A DNA stretch of 33,275 nt from Syntrophomonadaceae bacterium (GTDB lineage Bacteria > Bacillota > Syntrophomonadia > Syntrophomonadales > Syntrophomonadaceae), in the NCBI GenBank assembly GCA_028706315.1, contig JAQWBP010000023.1, positions 1 through 33,275 on the forward strand. The letters are read 5' to 3'. Numbering within the stretch: the first letter of the stretch is position 1; each line of letters begins with the position of its first letter. Of the stretch, positions 24,858-33,024 are shown piece after piece. The notes below the pieces were generated by a model. It had not been told where the DNA came from. It worked only from the letters and a program-made list of their open reading frames with translations, and made no database searches. The position numbers and the translations under genes were made by a program.

Positions 24858-25301
24858 ATGGATTATCGGCAAAGATTACTGGCTAGAAAAGACGAAATAG
24901 AACAGCTAATTAAAAAAAAGCAAGATAACCTGATGATCCCCTTAGCAGAAACTACTGATGAATTATCCATGTATGACCAGCATCCGGCTGATATAGCATC
25001 TGAATTATATGAACGGGAAAAAGATAACGGATTGTTGGAATTATTAGAATTTGAATTAGAAAAGGTTAATGATGCTGTAGACAAACTAAATAACGGAACA
25101 TATGGCATCTGCGAGATTTGCCAGCGCGAAATTGAACCTGACCGTCTGAAAAGGGTAGTTAATACTACTCTTTGTGCCTCGTGTGCCCAGAATAGTCAGG
25201 ATAAATTTACCCGGCCTGCTGAGGAAGATATTACCAGAACAGGAGACATGGCCGATAGGGGAGAAACTTTTGATATTGCTGGATATGAGTTTTATGAATA
25301 A
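24858..25301 (+). CDS. TraR/DksA-type C4 zinc-finger protein (YteA-like)
   Basis: 147 residues. A coiled N-terminal part (about 1-75) is followed by a four-cysteine zinc finger, C85, C88, C106 and C109 (YGICEICQREI...LCASC), typical of the DksA/TraR superfamily. The size and C-terminal tail suit the YteA group of Firmicutes, which may touch RNA polymerase or act in sporulation; the role is not established. GAGGTGG lies five bases before the ATG at 24858; the frame also extends to a GTG at 24849 that overlaps this site. Confidence 0.85.
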   Translation: MDYRQRLLARKDEIEQLIKKKQDNLMIPLAETTDELSMYDQHPADIASELYEREKDNGLLELLEFELEKVNDAVDKLNNGTYGICEICQREIEPDRLKRVVNTTLCASCAQNSQDKFTRPAEEDITRTGDMADRGETFDIAGYEFYE

Positions 25302-25364
25302 TTAAATATTATAGCTTGTATCATAAGCTTTTGCATAAGTTGCAGAGGTAATGTTGTGTGGTTA

Positions 25365-25393
25365 TTGAATTAACCGATGATAGAGGCTACAAT
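25365..25393 (+). promoter_or_regulatory. Probable SigA promoter of the glycosyltransferase gene
   Basis: TTGAAT (25365-25370), 17 bases, TACAAT (25388-25393). It lies 114 bases before the GTG start. Confidence 0.6.
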
Positions 25394-25507
25394 ATATCTT
25401 CGGAAAAGGCTATAATAGAAATAATACCAGTACTTTACAGCTTGTTAAACAATTATAGAAGGTAGATTAGATAATGAACAAATGTGAACTTAAGGAGGAC
25501 TGCCGCA

Positions 25508-26701
25508 GTGAAAATAGGAATATTTACTGATAGCTATAAGCCTTATACAAGCGGTGTAGTTACTTCGATTGCAACTTTCAAGGAAGAGTTAACCAGATTA
25601 GGTCACAACATATATATTTTTGCTCCCAGCTATCCTAACTACGAGGAAAAAGAAGAAAACGTATACCGCTATTATTCACTTCCGGCGCCAACTAACCGTG
25701 ATTATACTCTGGCTATTCCCGTATATCCGGGGATGAATATGCTTTTAAAAAAGCTTAACCTCGATATAATTCATGTCCAGTCACCTTTTACTATGGGCAG
25801 AGTAGGGATGCATTATGCCAGAAGGCATGATATTCCTATACTTTTTACTTATCATACTCTATATTCCCAGTATGCTCACTATTTTCCGGTTGCTCAAGAT
25901 CTGGCCAAAGAAGTTGCTATTAAATATAGCAATAATTTTTGTAACCAATGTGACCATGTTATTGTTCCCAGTACTGAGGTAGAAGAAATCTTAACAAAAT
26001 ATAAAATAAAAACTCCTATATCAGTAATACCTACTGGGGTACCAATACAAAAATTCACAAAAGGTGATAGAAACTGGTTGCAGGAACATTTCCATATCCC
26101 AGCAGATCGTAAAGTACTTCTGTTTGTGGGCAGACTTACCAAAGAAAAGAACCTGGAATTCCTGATTAAGGCCTTTAATCAAGTTAAGGAAAGAAAACCT
26201 TTAACTACTCTGGTGATTACTGCCCAGGGTCCTATAGAAGGTGAGCTTAAGAAACTAACGACTGAACTTGGTTTATCACTTAAGGATGATGTAGTTTTTA
26301 CCGGTGCACTCCCTTTTGAGACACTCGTAAATGTCTACTATTCTTCCGATTTATTTGTATTTTCTTCTATGACAGAGACCCAGGGGTTAGTTCTAATCGA
26401 AGCCATGGCGGCAGGACTGCCAGTTGTAGCAGTTCGGGCCTATGGGGTTCAGGACATGGTTGATAGTGGTAAAAATGGATTATTGACTGAATGTGAATTA
26501 GATGAATTCTCTGATGCTATTTGTCATGTATTAAATGACGAAGATTTATATAATAAATTCAAACTTAATGCTTTAAAAAAGGCAGAAAGCCTTTCATCTA
26601 CGAATATGGCAAAAAAAGTAGAAAAGCTGTATCTAGGTTTATCCAAAACTAACACACGACATCGCTCTAAGATGGCAGATTTACTCTCCTGGTTTGGGTA
26701 A
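25508..26701 (+). CDS. GT4-family glycosyltransferase
   Basis: 397 residues with the GT-B double fold: the N-terminal acceptor domain (MKIGIFTDSYKPYTSGVVTS) and the C-terminal nucleotide-sugar domain (LLFVGRLTKEKNLEFLIKAF; the E-x7-E region in TETQGLVLIEAMAAGLPVVA). It lacks a signal peptide and should act on the inner membrane face. It resembles diacylglycerol glucosyltransferases of Firmicutes, so a glycolipid or lipoteichoic-acid anchor is likely but not proven. The GTG at 25508 lies nine bases after AAGGAGG. The upstream extension from 25484 contains that site and is unlikely. It ends at a terminator. Confidence 0.88.
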   Translation: MKIGIFTDSYKPYTSGVVTSIATFKEELTRLGHNIYIFAPSYPNYEEKEENVYRYYSLPAPTNRDYTLAIPVYPGMNMLLKKLNLDIIHVQSPFTMGRVGMHYARRHDIPILFTYHTLYSQYAHYFPVAQDLAKEVAIKYSNNFCNQCDHVIVPSTEVEEILTKYKIKTPISVIPTGVPIQKFTKGDRNWLQEHFHIPADRKVLLFVGRLTKEKNLEFLIKAFNQVKERKPLTTLVITAQGPIEGELKKLTTELGLSLKDDVVFTGALPFETLVNVYYSSDLFVFSSMTETQGLVLIEAMAAGLPVVAVRAYGVQDMVDSGKNGLLTECELDEFSDAICHVLNDEDLYNKFKLNALKKAESLSSTNMAKKVEKLYLGLSKTNTRHRSKMADLLSWFG

Positions 26702-26717
26702 TAGACAGGATAAAAGT

Positions 26718-26746
26718 GGCCTGTTAATCGACAGGTCATTTTTTTT
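26718..26746 (+). terminator. Terminator of the glycosyltransferase gene
   Basis: GGCCTGT (26718-26724) pairs with ACAGGTC (26731-26737), one G-T pair, followed by ATTTTTTTT. Confidence 0.88.
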
Positions 26747-26823
26747 GTATTACTATAATTATTATTTAACTCATAAAGTGATTATGTTAAATTAGTGTAT
26801 ATCTTATAGATAGGAGCTAGAAA

Positions 26824-28206
26824 ATGAAGCTGCGTGTTATTTTAGCAATACTGGCAGGAAAGCTGGTCATATTTTTGAGCCGCATCCTCGGAAACCAGGG
26901 AACAGCCATGCCGGGGAAATTATCCCGGAAAATCTATCCGGGTATACTTAGTGCCCTGGCAAAAAATATCACTGATGAAATAATTATAGTTACTGGAACT
27001 AATGGCAAAACTACCACAACTAATATGATTGCAGAGATTATAAAAGAAAAAGGCTATACGGTGGTCCATAATAAAGCAGGGTCTAATATGATAATCGGCA
27101 TCACGTCAGCATTTATACAGAACACTAACCTGACCGGAACCAAAAAATTCAACTATGCCTTACTGGAGACTGACGAAGCTAATGTACCTCTTTTACTTAA
27201 AGAAGTTAAGCCTCGGGTAGTACTTATCACAAATTTCTTTGCCGATCAATTGGACAGGTTTGGGGCCATAGATTATATCATAAACCTGATTAAAGATGCC
27301 GTGAGAAATACTGATATCGAGCTGGTGCTTAATGCTGATGATCCACTAGTTACACATTTTCATCATGAGACAGGCTTACATTGTTGGTACTTTGGTTTTA
27401 GTGACACTGAATACGACAACACCAGCAGCACGGAAAACCGAGAAGGGCGATACTGCGTTTTCTGTGGACATGAATTAAATTATGAGCGTTACCACTATGC
27501 CCAGCTGGGCAAATTCCATTGCTCGGCTTGCACTAATAAAAACCCTGATTATAATTTTATCGGGCATAATCTTAAAATGCGTCCATCTATAGATTTCCAG
27601 GTTAATAATATCAGGATAACTAGCCCTTACCAGGGCTTTTACAATGCCTATAACCTACTGGCAACTGTTTCCCTGGCTAAACTTATTGGTATCGAGGATG
27701 AGATTATTCAAACAGCTCTTGCTAAGTACCAGCCCCAGGCAGGTAGAATGGAAAAATTCACTATTAACGGTAAAGAAACCATATTGATACTAGTTAAAAA
27801 CCCGGCCGGTCTTAATCAGACCATGGCAACTATGAAATATTATGCAACAAGTAAAAATCTGTTTCTTGCCCTAAATGATAATGCAGGTGATGGGCGTGAT
27901 ATATCATGGATATGGGATGCTGACGTGGAAATGATTAGTGATAAAAATATCGCTGTAAAAAAAGTAGTATGTTCGGGGTTGAGAAGTGGTGATTTTGCAG
28001 TACGAGCTAAATACGCAGGTATTAATCCCGATGATATAATAATCAAAACCCCTCTTCAAGAGGGTATAAAAGCAGTAGTAAACGGGCCAGGGGAAATCAA
28101 TTACATTCTGAGTACTTATTCAGCTCTTTTTGAAACGCGCAAGATATTAACCGCTATGGAACGGGAAAATACCGAAACACCGAAACAATTAACTGCAGAA
28201 GCATAG
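26824..28206 (+). CDS. murT: Lipid II isoglutaminyl synthase, MurT subunit
   Basis: 460 residues of the Mur ligase fold. The ATP loop is TGTNGKTTT (57-65), followed by LLETDEANVPLL and LITNFFADQLDRFG. A four-cysteine zinc ribbon (C211, C214, C233, C236) is inserted in the middle domain, as in MurT. The DUF1727 domain at the end holds ILVKNPAGLNQTM and LNDNAGDGRDISWIWDAD. MurT activates the D-Glu carboxyl of lipid II and receives ammonia from GatD to make D-isoglutamine. All MurT motifs are intact. AGGAG lies before the ATG, and the partner gene follows after 42 bases. The partner, however, lacks its nucleophile. Confidence 0.95.
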   Translation: MKLRVILAILAGKLVIFLSRILGNQGTAMPGKLSRKIYPGILSALAKNITDEIIIVTGTNGKTTTTNMIAEIIKEKGYTVVHNKAGSNMIIGITSAFIQNTNLTGTKKFNYALLETDEANVPLLLKEVKPRVVLITNFFADQLDRFGAIDYIINLIKDAVRNTDIELVLNADDPLVTHFHHETGLHCWYFGFSDTEYDNTSSTENREGRYCVFCGHELNYERYHYAQLGKFHCSACTNKNPDYNFIGHNLKMRPSIDFQVNNIRITSPYQGFYNAYNLLATVSLAKLIGIEDEIIQTALAKYQPQAGRMEKFTINGKETILILVKNPAGLNQTMATMKYYATSKNLFLALNDNAGDGRDISWIWDADVEMISDKNIAVKKVVCSGLRSGDFAVRAKYAGINPDDIIIKTPLQEGIKAVVNGPGEINYILSTYSALFETRKILTAMERENTETPKQLTAEA

Positions 28207-28248
28207 TAATAAACAAACAACAGACCGAGAAGTCCCAAGGAGGTAGAA

Positions 28249-28983
28249 ATGGCAGACTTTATTATTGCACATATGTATCCAGATTTGATGAACTTATATA
28301 GTGACAGAGGCAATCTGATTTGCCTGGAGAAACGCTTGAACTGGTATGGCTATAGTTGTGAAATAAAACTAGTTTCCCCCGGTGATAATAGCGATTACAA
28401 AAATATCGATATGCTTTTTATGGGTAGTGGTTCCGAGCGGGAACAGGGTCTGGTTTATCAGGAACTAATAAAAAAGGCTGACCAGTTAAAAGCAGCCATA
28501 GATGACGGCTTACCAGCGTTATTCATAGCAGGAGCTTATCAGCTGCTGGGTAATTCTTATATTGATAGTGATGGAACTAATTTAGGTGGACTAAGTTTTT
28601 TTGATTTCTACACCCGGAGCTCAAAAGAGCGGCTAACAGGTAACATTTTGATAAATACTGTATTAAACGAGCAAGAGCTAAGTGTGGTAGGCTTTGAAAA
28701 CCACGGAGGGCGTACATATTTCGAGGACTCTAAGGTTAAGCCGTTCGGTACCGTCATTAGTGGATATGGTAACAATGGTGAAGATAAAACCGAAGGCATT
28801 TTCTATAACAACCTTATTGGTACTTATTTACATGGGCCATTACTTCCGAAAAACCCGAGTGTAGCAGACTTTTTTATCAACGCCATGGCTCTACGCAAGG
28901 GAATCGAAATTACCACTAAGCTCAATGATGATATAGAAAATTATGCCCATGAGCAGATAAAAGACAAGATTTTGCCATCATAA
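28249..28983 (+). CDS. gatD: GatD-like glutamine amidotransferase lacking the catalytic cysteine
   Basis: 244 residues of the GatD/CobQ-type class I amidotransferase family (MYPDLMNLYSDRGN at the start, VVGFENHGGRTYF, GTYLHGPLLPKNPS with the catalytic H195). The nucleophile elbow normally reads ICGGYQLLG; here it is IAGAYQLLG, with alanine (codon GCA, 28528-28530) at residue 94. This is the same number as the Cys94 nucleophile of the S. aureus enzyme. Changing a Cys codon to GCA takes at least two substitutions, so this is not a reading error. Gln hydrolysis should be abolished, while the overall fold and MurT contacts seem kept. It may let MurT use free ammonia, or serve as a structural or regulatory subunit. 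AAGGAGG precedes the ATG. Confidence 0.9.
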   Translation: MADFIIAHMYPDLMNLYSDRGNLICLEKRLNWYGYSCEIKLVSPGDNSDYKNIDMLFMGSGSEREQGLVYQELIKKADQLKAAIDDGLPALFIAGAYQLLGNSYIDSDGTNLGGLSFFDFYTRSSKERLTGNILINTVLNEQELSVVGFENHGGRTYFEDSKVKPFGTVISGYGNNGEDKTEGIFYNNLIGTYLHGPLLPKNPSVADFFINAMALRKGIEITTKLNDDIENYAHEQIKDKILPS

Positions 28984-29152
28984 ATAAACTATTAGAATTC
29001 GGCTAACAAGTTCGCTTTCCTCTAAATGGTATATTATGTACTCAGGTGGGTAGAATACTAGCAAATCTTAAATTAGCAAGGAGTGTTTTACCATCAACCC
29101 GGATACATTAATAGGCTTACAACACTTTCCCACAGCAGCAGTACAGGCCAGA

Positions 29153-30118
29153 ATGAGGGAGATATTAATTACCGAGAACCCTGATATAGATAATATCCTT
29201 AATTATTTGCTTAAAAACCGAGGGAAAATGCTGCGGCCTAAAATGGTTTACCTTACTGCTTCACTACAACCCCATGATCCCGATGTTATCAGGGATATCG
29301 CTATTGCAGTAGAACTGATACATATGGCTTCTTTAGTACATGATGATGTTATTGATTATGCTGCTACCCGGCGTGGGCGGCCGAGTGTTAATAACCGCTG
29401 GGGCAATCAAATAAGTGTTTTAACTGGTGACTATCTTTTCGCAACTGCCTTTAACCTGATCAACCAGCATAGCCTGCCTGCCGTAACCGATACACTCAGT
29501 CATACTATCAAAATAATGTGTTCTGGAGAAATAAAGCAGCTATTTATGCTCTATAACATAAATATAAGCGAAGAAGAGTACTACGATAAAACTTACCGCA
29601 AAACTGCCTGCCTTTTTGCCGCCAGTTGCAAAATTGGAGCCTTGGGCAGTAACCTACCTGAAGAACAAATGACTCTGCTGCAGCAGTATGGGCTATGTTT
29701 AGGATATGCTTACCAGATAATTGATGATGTCTTAGACTTCGTTTCTGACACTAGTACACTGGGAAAACCTGCGGGCAGTGACTTGCTGCAGGGTAACATA
29801 ACCCTTCCAGTTATCCTGGGCTTAAAAGATGAGGAGAGCGGGCTAAAATTACGTTCCCTTTTACAAAATAAAGAGTTATCTTCTGATAAAATGCCTCGTA
29901 TATTAGAAATCCTGCAAAAGACCGGAGCTATAAATGATTCTATCAAATACTCCCGCATGTTTCTCCAACTAGCTCTGGAACTAATTGATAAATTGCCGCC
30001 CTCTAATGGAGTAAAGGGGTTAAAAGAGTTAAGTACCTACCTATTAGAAGAATACTATCAAAAACTAAATGTACTTAATGGGGAAGACAGGAGGTCAACT
30101 AGTGGAACCTCATATTAA
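29153..30118 (+). CDS. Polyprenyl diphosphate synthase (HepT/IspB-like)
   Basis: 321 residues from this ATG. The trans-prenyltransferase motifs are GKMLRPK (24-30), the first Asp-rich motif DDVID (64-68) with RRGRPS, and the second IIDDVLD (189-195). It condenses isopentenyl diphosphate onto an allylic primer; product length is not readable, but the next gene suggests C35. The ATG at 29153 has no ribosome site. The frame stays open upstream to a TAA at 29069-29071, and AAGGAG (29078-29083) lies nine bases before an in-frame ATC at 29093, which would add 20 residues that fit the family's N-terminal helix. No ATG, GTG or TTG lies between, so either a non-standard AUC start is used or the site is a chance match. 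No HepS-like regulatory subunit gene is adjacent. Confidence 0.9.
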   Translation: MREILITENPDIDNILNYLLKNRGKMLRPKMVYLTASLQPHDPDVIRDIAIAVELIHMASLVHDDVIDYAATRRGRPSVNNRWGNQISVLTGDYLFATAFNLINQHSLPAVTDTLSHTIKIMCSGEIKQLFMLYNINISEEEYYDKTYRKTACLFAASCKIGALGSNLPEEQMTLLQQYGLCLGYAYQIIDDVLDFVSDTSTLGKPAGSDLLQGNITLPVILGLKDEESGLKLRSLLQNKELSSDKMPRILEILQKTGAINDSIKYSRMFLQLALELIDKLPPSNGVKGLKELSTYLLEEYYQKLNVLNGEDRRSTSGTSY

Positions 30119-31202
30119 ACTGGATAACCAGGAAGTTAGCTTAAATTATCAGCCGTTAGAAACTAGTCAGGTCGGCATATTAGTCAGGTATATCTTTATA
30201 ACTATTCCCCGGGCAAAAAAGTTATTAGAAACCTGGGAAAAAAAGGCGCAAGCTATTCCTGATATCAACCTGCGCCAGCAAGCCTTGGCCAGTATCAAAC
30301 ATAAAGCGTTTCATTGCCAGGGAGGTGCAGTTTATGCAGTACCCTATCCCCAGAGTGAATCTCAACTACTCCAGTTAATTACCGCCTATCAGACTATTTG
30401 CGATTACCTGGATAACCTCTGTGACCGAGCAGGTTCTACAGATGGTGATGCCTTTTTACTACTTCACCAATCACTAATTGATGCATTAACCCCAGGCAAT
30501 ATACCAAAAGATTATTACGCCCGCTACTCCATACATGAAGACGGAGGATACCTCCAAGAACTAGTTAGAAAATGCCAGTCCTGTGTAGAAGTACTTCCAT
30601 CTTATCAGGTAGTTTATCCCGATATTATGAGACTGGCAGATTTATACATCCAACTGCAGGTAAAAAAACATTTGGCCTTAGACATAAGAGAGCAAGAACT
30701 AAAACAATGGGTACAAGAAAATCTTCCTCAATATCCCGGGATACTATGGCAGGAATTCGCAGCTGCCAGCGGCTCCACCTTGGCATTATTTGCCTTATTT
30801 GGGCTGGCGACGTGTGAGAGCATAGATAAAAAACAATGTCAGCAGGTGGTTAAAGCCTATTTCCCCTGGATTTGCGGACTGCATATACTCCTCGATTACT
30901 TCATCGACCAGCAAGAAGACTGTGAAGGCGGCGACTTAAACTTTACCTTCTATTATGAAAGCACCGAACAAATGCTAGATAGATTAAAACTATTTATCCA
31001 AGAAGCACACCGCTGTGCCGACCTGCTGCCTTCCAGCACCTTTGATAAAACAATTGTGGAGGGACTTCTCGCCGCCTACCTCTCAGATAATAAAGTAAGT
31101 CAGCAAGGCTACCGCCCGATAGCCCATGACCTCCTGGATACATCAGGACCCTCTGCCGTGCGTACCTACCGATTATGCTCAGCGGTCAGGAAATTTTTAT
31201 AA
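30102..31202 (+). CDS. ytpB: YtpB-like tetraprenyl-beta-curcumene synthase (DUF2600)
   Basis: About 366 residues of the DUF2600 family of large terpene synthases. Two Asp-rich motifs are visible: DYLDNLCD (about 101-108) and DYFIDQQED (about 265-273). In Bacillus, YtpB turns all-trans heptaprenyl diphosphate (C35) into tetraprenyl-beta-curcumene, a sesquarterpene. The GTG at 30102 has AGGAGG seven bases upstream, and the gene overlaps the prenyl synthase by 17 bases, so the two are translated together. That supports substrate hand-over. A cyclase for the next step is not in the window. A strong terminator follows at once. Confidence 0.9.
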   Translation: MEPHIKLDNQEVSLNYQPLETSQVGILVRYIFITIPRAKKLLETWEKKAQAIPDINLRQQALASIKHKAFHCQGGAVYAVPYPQSESQLLQLITAYQTICDYLDNLCDRAGSTDGDAFLLLHQSLIDALTPGNIPKDYYARYSIHEDGGYLQELVRKCQSCVEVLPSYQVVYPDIMRLADLYIQLQVKKHLALDIREQELKQWVQENLPQYPGILWQEFAAASGSTLALFALFGLATCESIDKKQCQQVVKAYFPWICGLHILLDYFIDQQEDCEGGDLNFTFYYESTEQMLDRLKLFIQEAHRCADLLPSSTFDKTIVEGLLAAYLSDNKVSQQGYRPIAHDLLDTSGPSAVRTYRLCSAVRKFL

Positions 31203-31206
31203 AGAC

Positions 31207-31234
31207 AAACCCGGGGCTCAGCCCGGGTTTTTTT
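31207..31234 (+). terminator. Terminator of the prenyl/terpene synthase operon
   Basis: AAACCCGGG (31207-31215) and CCCGGGTTT (31222-31230), a six-base loop and a tail of T to 31234. It starts five bases after the stop codon. Confidence 0.94.
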
Positions 31235-31491
31235 AAATTTAGCATAAAATAATTTTCTCTAATCCACATCATCCCTACCGTATTATATCTAACCCGTACA
31301 TTACCTTCCATACAGCACCAATAGTGAAACTAACTGGAAAGTTCAACAAATAATGCATCCCTACAACAAAAAAGTAAAATATAGGTAGGAATGTCCATGC
31401 GCATGGAGAATATTGTAAGAAGTGAAGTCAACTATCAAAACGTAAAATCACTGGCTAAATATAAGGTTGTTTCGGAGGTGGGGATAAGAAA

Positions 31492-32760
31492 ATGAGAATA
31501 GCTAACATGACAGCTAATATCGCAGCTCAAACAGGCATGCTTAGAAATTATCTAATTACTAATAAAGATGTAGATGAAGAGAAAATAATGATGGAACTAA
31601 ATTTAAGTAGAGCAAGTCTATATAGTTTCCTGTATGGGCTGAGGAAAGATAACGCTATTTGCGTAAATAAGGAATTTTATATTAAACAGAATAATGCCCG
31701 GTTAAAACTTAAGGATGTAGAAAAGGTATTAGCTAAAAAAGCCAATACTACAAGGATACCAAAACCTTCCGAGCGTCTGCTTTATTTATATCATCGTCTG
31801 CATAGTGCTATACCGTATGGTGGGATTTCGATGGATGGATTACGAGATAGTTACAGCCAATTGATCGAGCTGAGCGGGGGAAAACCAGCAGCTAAAAATA
31901 CTTTGACCCGTATGATTCAAAGGGATTTGGAAGAGATGGAGCGTATAGGTATAGCCATTGATCGTCCGGCTACCGGCAGTAAAAAGTACTGTCTTAAACA
32001 AAGCTACCTTCCTAAGCTATCGCGCGAGAGTGCGGCGGCAGTCTATGTTAGCATGCTGCTATTTAGCAATACTTTACTGGAACAGGCTACAACTGGTGCC
32101 AGGATAGAACTAGCGAAGGCTTTTTTTCGTCCTTCACCTAAAGTAGTAAATACTTTGCAAGATAGAATTTATGTACTCGGTGACACTCTAGCCAAACCGC
32201 AAGAATTTGGGGACTGCCTTACCAAACTAATCACATCTGTAGTAAAAAGCTATCGCATTAAAATCACCTACAAAAAAGTTACCGGAGAAGTTTCTGAGCG
32301 CTTACTCGAACCACTAGGAATGATTTGTAAGCGCAATGTCTGGTATGTGGTAGCCCGTATCCCCGACAGCGAAGATTTCCGTACCTTCAGGGTAGACCAG
32401 ATCTTAGCCATCTATCCCCGGACAGATGAGAGGTTTACCTATCCAGAGAAATTTTCTATAAGTGACCATATAGGAAGTAGTTGGGGTGTATTTGACAATG
32501 ATCCGGTACAGAAGGTAAAACTAAAATTTTCCCCCAGGGTAGCCAGAAGGGTGGAAAACCTGGTATATCACCGTACCCAGAATATTGAAGAAAAATGTCC
32601 AGATGGTTCGATTATTGTTAACTATGATGTTTGCGGATTAATAGAATTAACCAGCTGGATTTTACAATGGGGAAATGAAGTAGAAGTTCTGGAACCAGAA
32701 TCTTTACGCCAACGAGTCCTGAAACACGCGCTAAGTGTGGTGGGGTTGTATAACAAGTAG
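31492..32760 (+). CDS. WYL-domain transcriptional regulator
   Basis: 422 residues. An N-terminal helix-turn-helix region (about 20-60, MELNLSRASLYSFLYGLRKD) and a further winged-helix-like part (about 90-165) precede a WYL domain (about 245-325, RIKITYKKVTGEVSERLLEP, VWYVVARI, FRTFRVDQI) and a C-terminal WCX-like extension. WYL proteins bind ligands, often nucleic acid or nucleotides, and control stress, defence or metabolism genes. GGAGGTGGGG lies eight or more bases before the ATG. No defence or target genes are adjacent, unless the IS110 element interrupts them, so the target is unknown. Confidence 0.88.
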   Translation: MRIANMTANIAAQTGMLRNYLITNKDVDEEKIMMELNLSRASLYSFLYGLRKDNAICVNKEFYIKQNNARLKLKDVEKVLAKKANTTRIPKPSERLLYLYHRLHSAIPYGGISMDGLRDSYSQLIELSGGKPAAKNTLTRMIQRDLEEMERIGIAIDRPATGSKKYCLKQSYLPKLSRESAAAVYVSMLLFSNTLLEQATTGARIELAKAFFRPSPKVVNTLQDRIYVLGDTLAKPQEFGDCLTKLITSVVKSYRIKITYKKVTGEVSERLLEPLGMICKRNVWYVVARIPDSEDFRTFRVDQILAIYPRTDERFTYPEKFSISDHIGSSWGVFDNDPVQKVKLKFSPRVARRVENLVYHRTQNIEEKCPDGSIIVNYDVCGLIELTSWILQWGNEVEVLEPESLRQRVLKHALSVVGLYNK

Positions 32761-33024
32761 ATGAGTGAGGAGTTTCAATTTTGAACAGATAGCTATAGTT
32801 TGTCATACATATTGGTCGGAAATAACTACAAAAATTTACCTGTAGTGACAACTATATGTCACTCGGGTTTAGGATAATTGAAGTATGAAAGCTACTAGAT
32901 ACTTAATACAAAGCATTCCTGTAATCCATGAAATGGTCTTTGAAAATTAAAAAACCCCCTGATATGATTTGAGTGTGCCAAGCAAAACGCACAAAAATCA
33001 TTAAATCAGGAGGGTTTTAAGCAA
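32761..33024. other. Region between the WYL gene and the IS110 transposase, probably the element's left end
   Basis: 264 bases with no gene. It contains a palindromic stretch TAGTGACAACTATATGTCACT (about 32843-32863; GTGACA with TGTCAC) and the 20-bp hairpin at 32951-33018. In IS110-group elements the non-coding left end before the transposase encodes the bridge RNA that selects donor and target DNA, so this sequence is the place to look for it. The exact left boundary of the element is not visible. Confidence 0.45.
32951..33018 (+). promoter_or_regulatory. Hairpin covering the ribosome site of the IS110 transposase
   Basis: The left arm (32951-32970) pairs with the right arm (32995-33018) over 20 bp with two small bulges on the right side. 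TGTGC/GCACA forms a further stem inside the loop. The right arm contains ATCAGGAGGG, the transposase ribosome site, so folding would hide it. This would keep transposase low when a transcript enters from outside. Confidence 0.75.
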
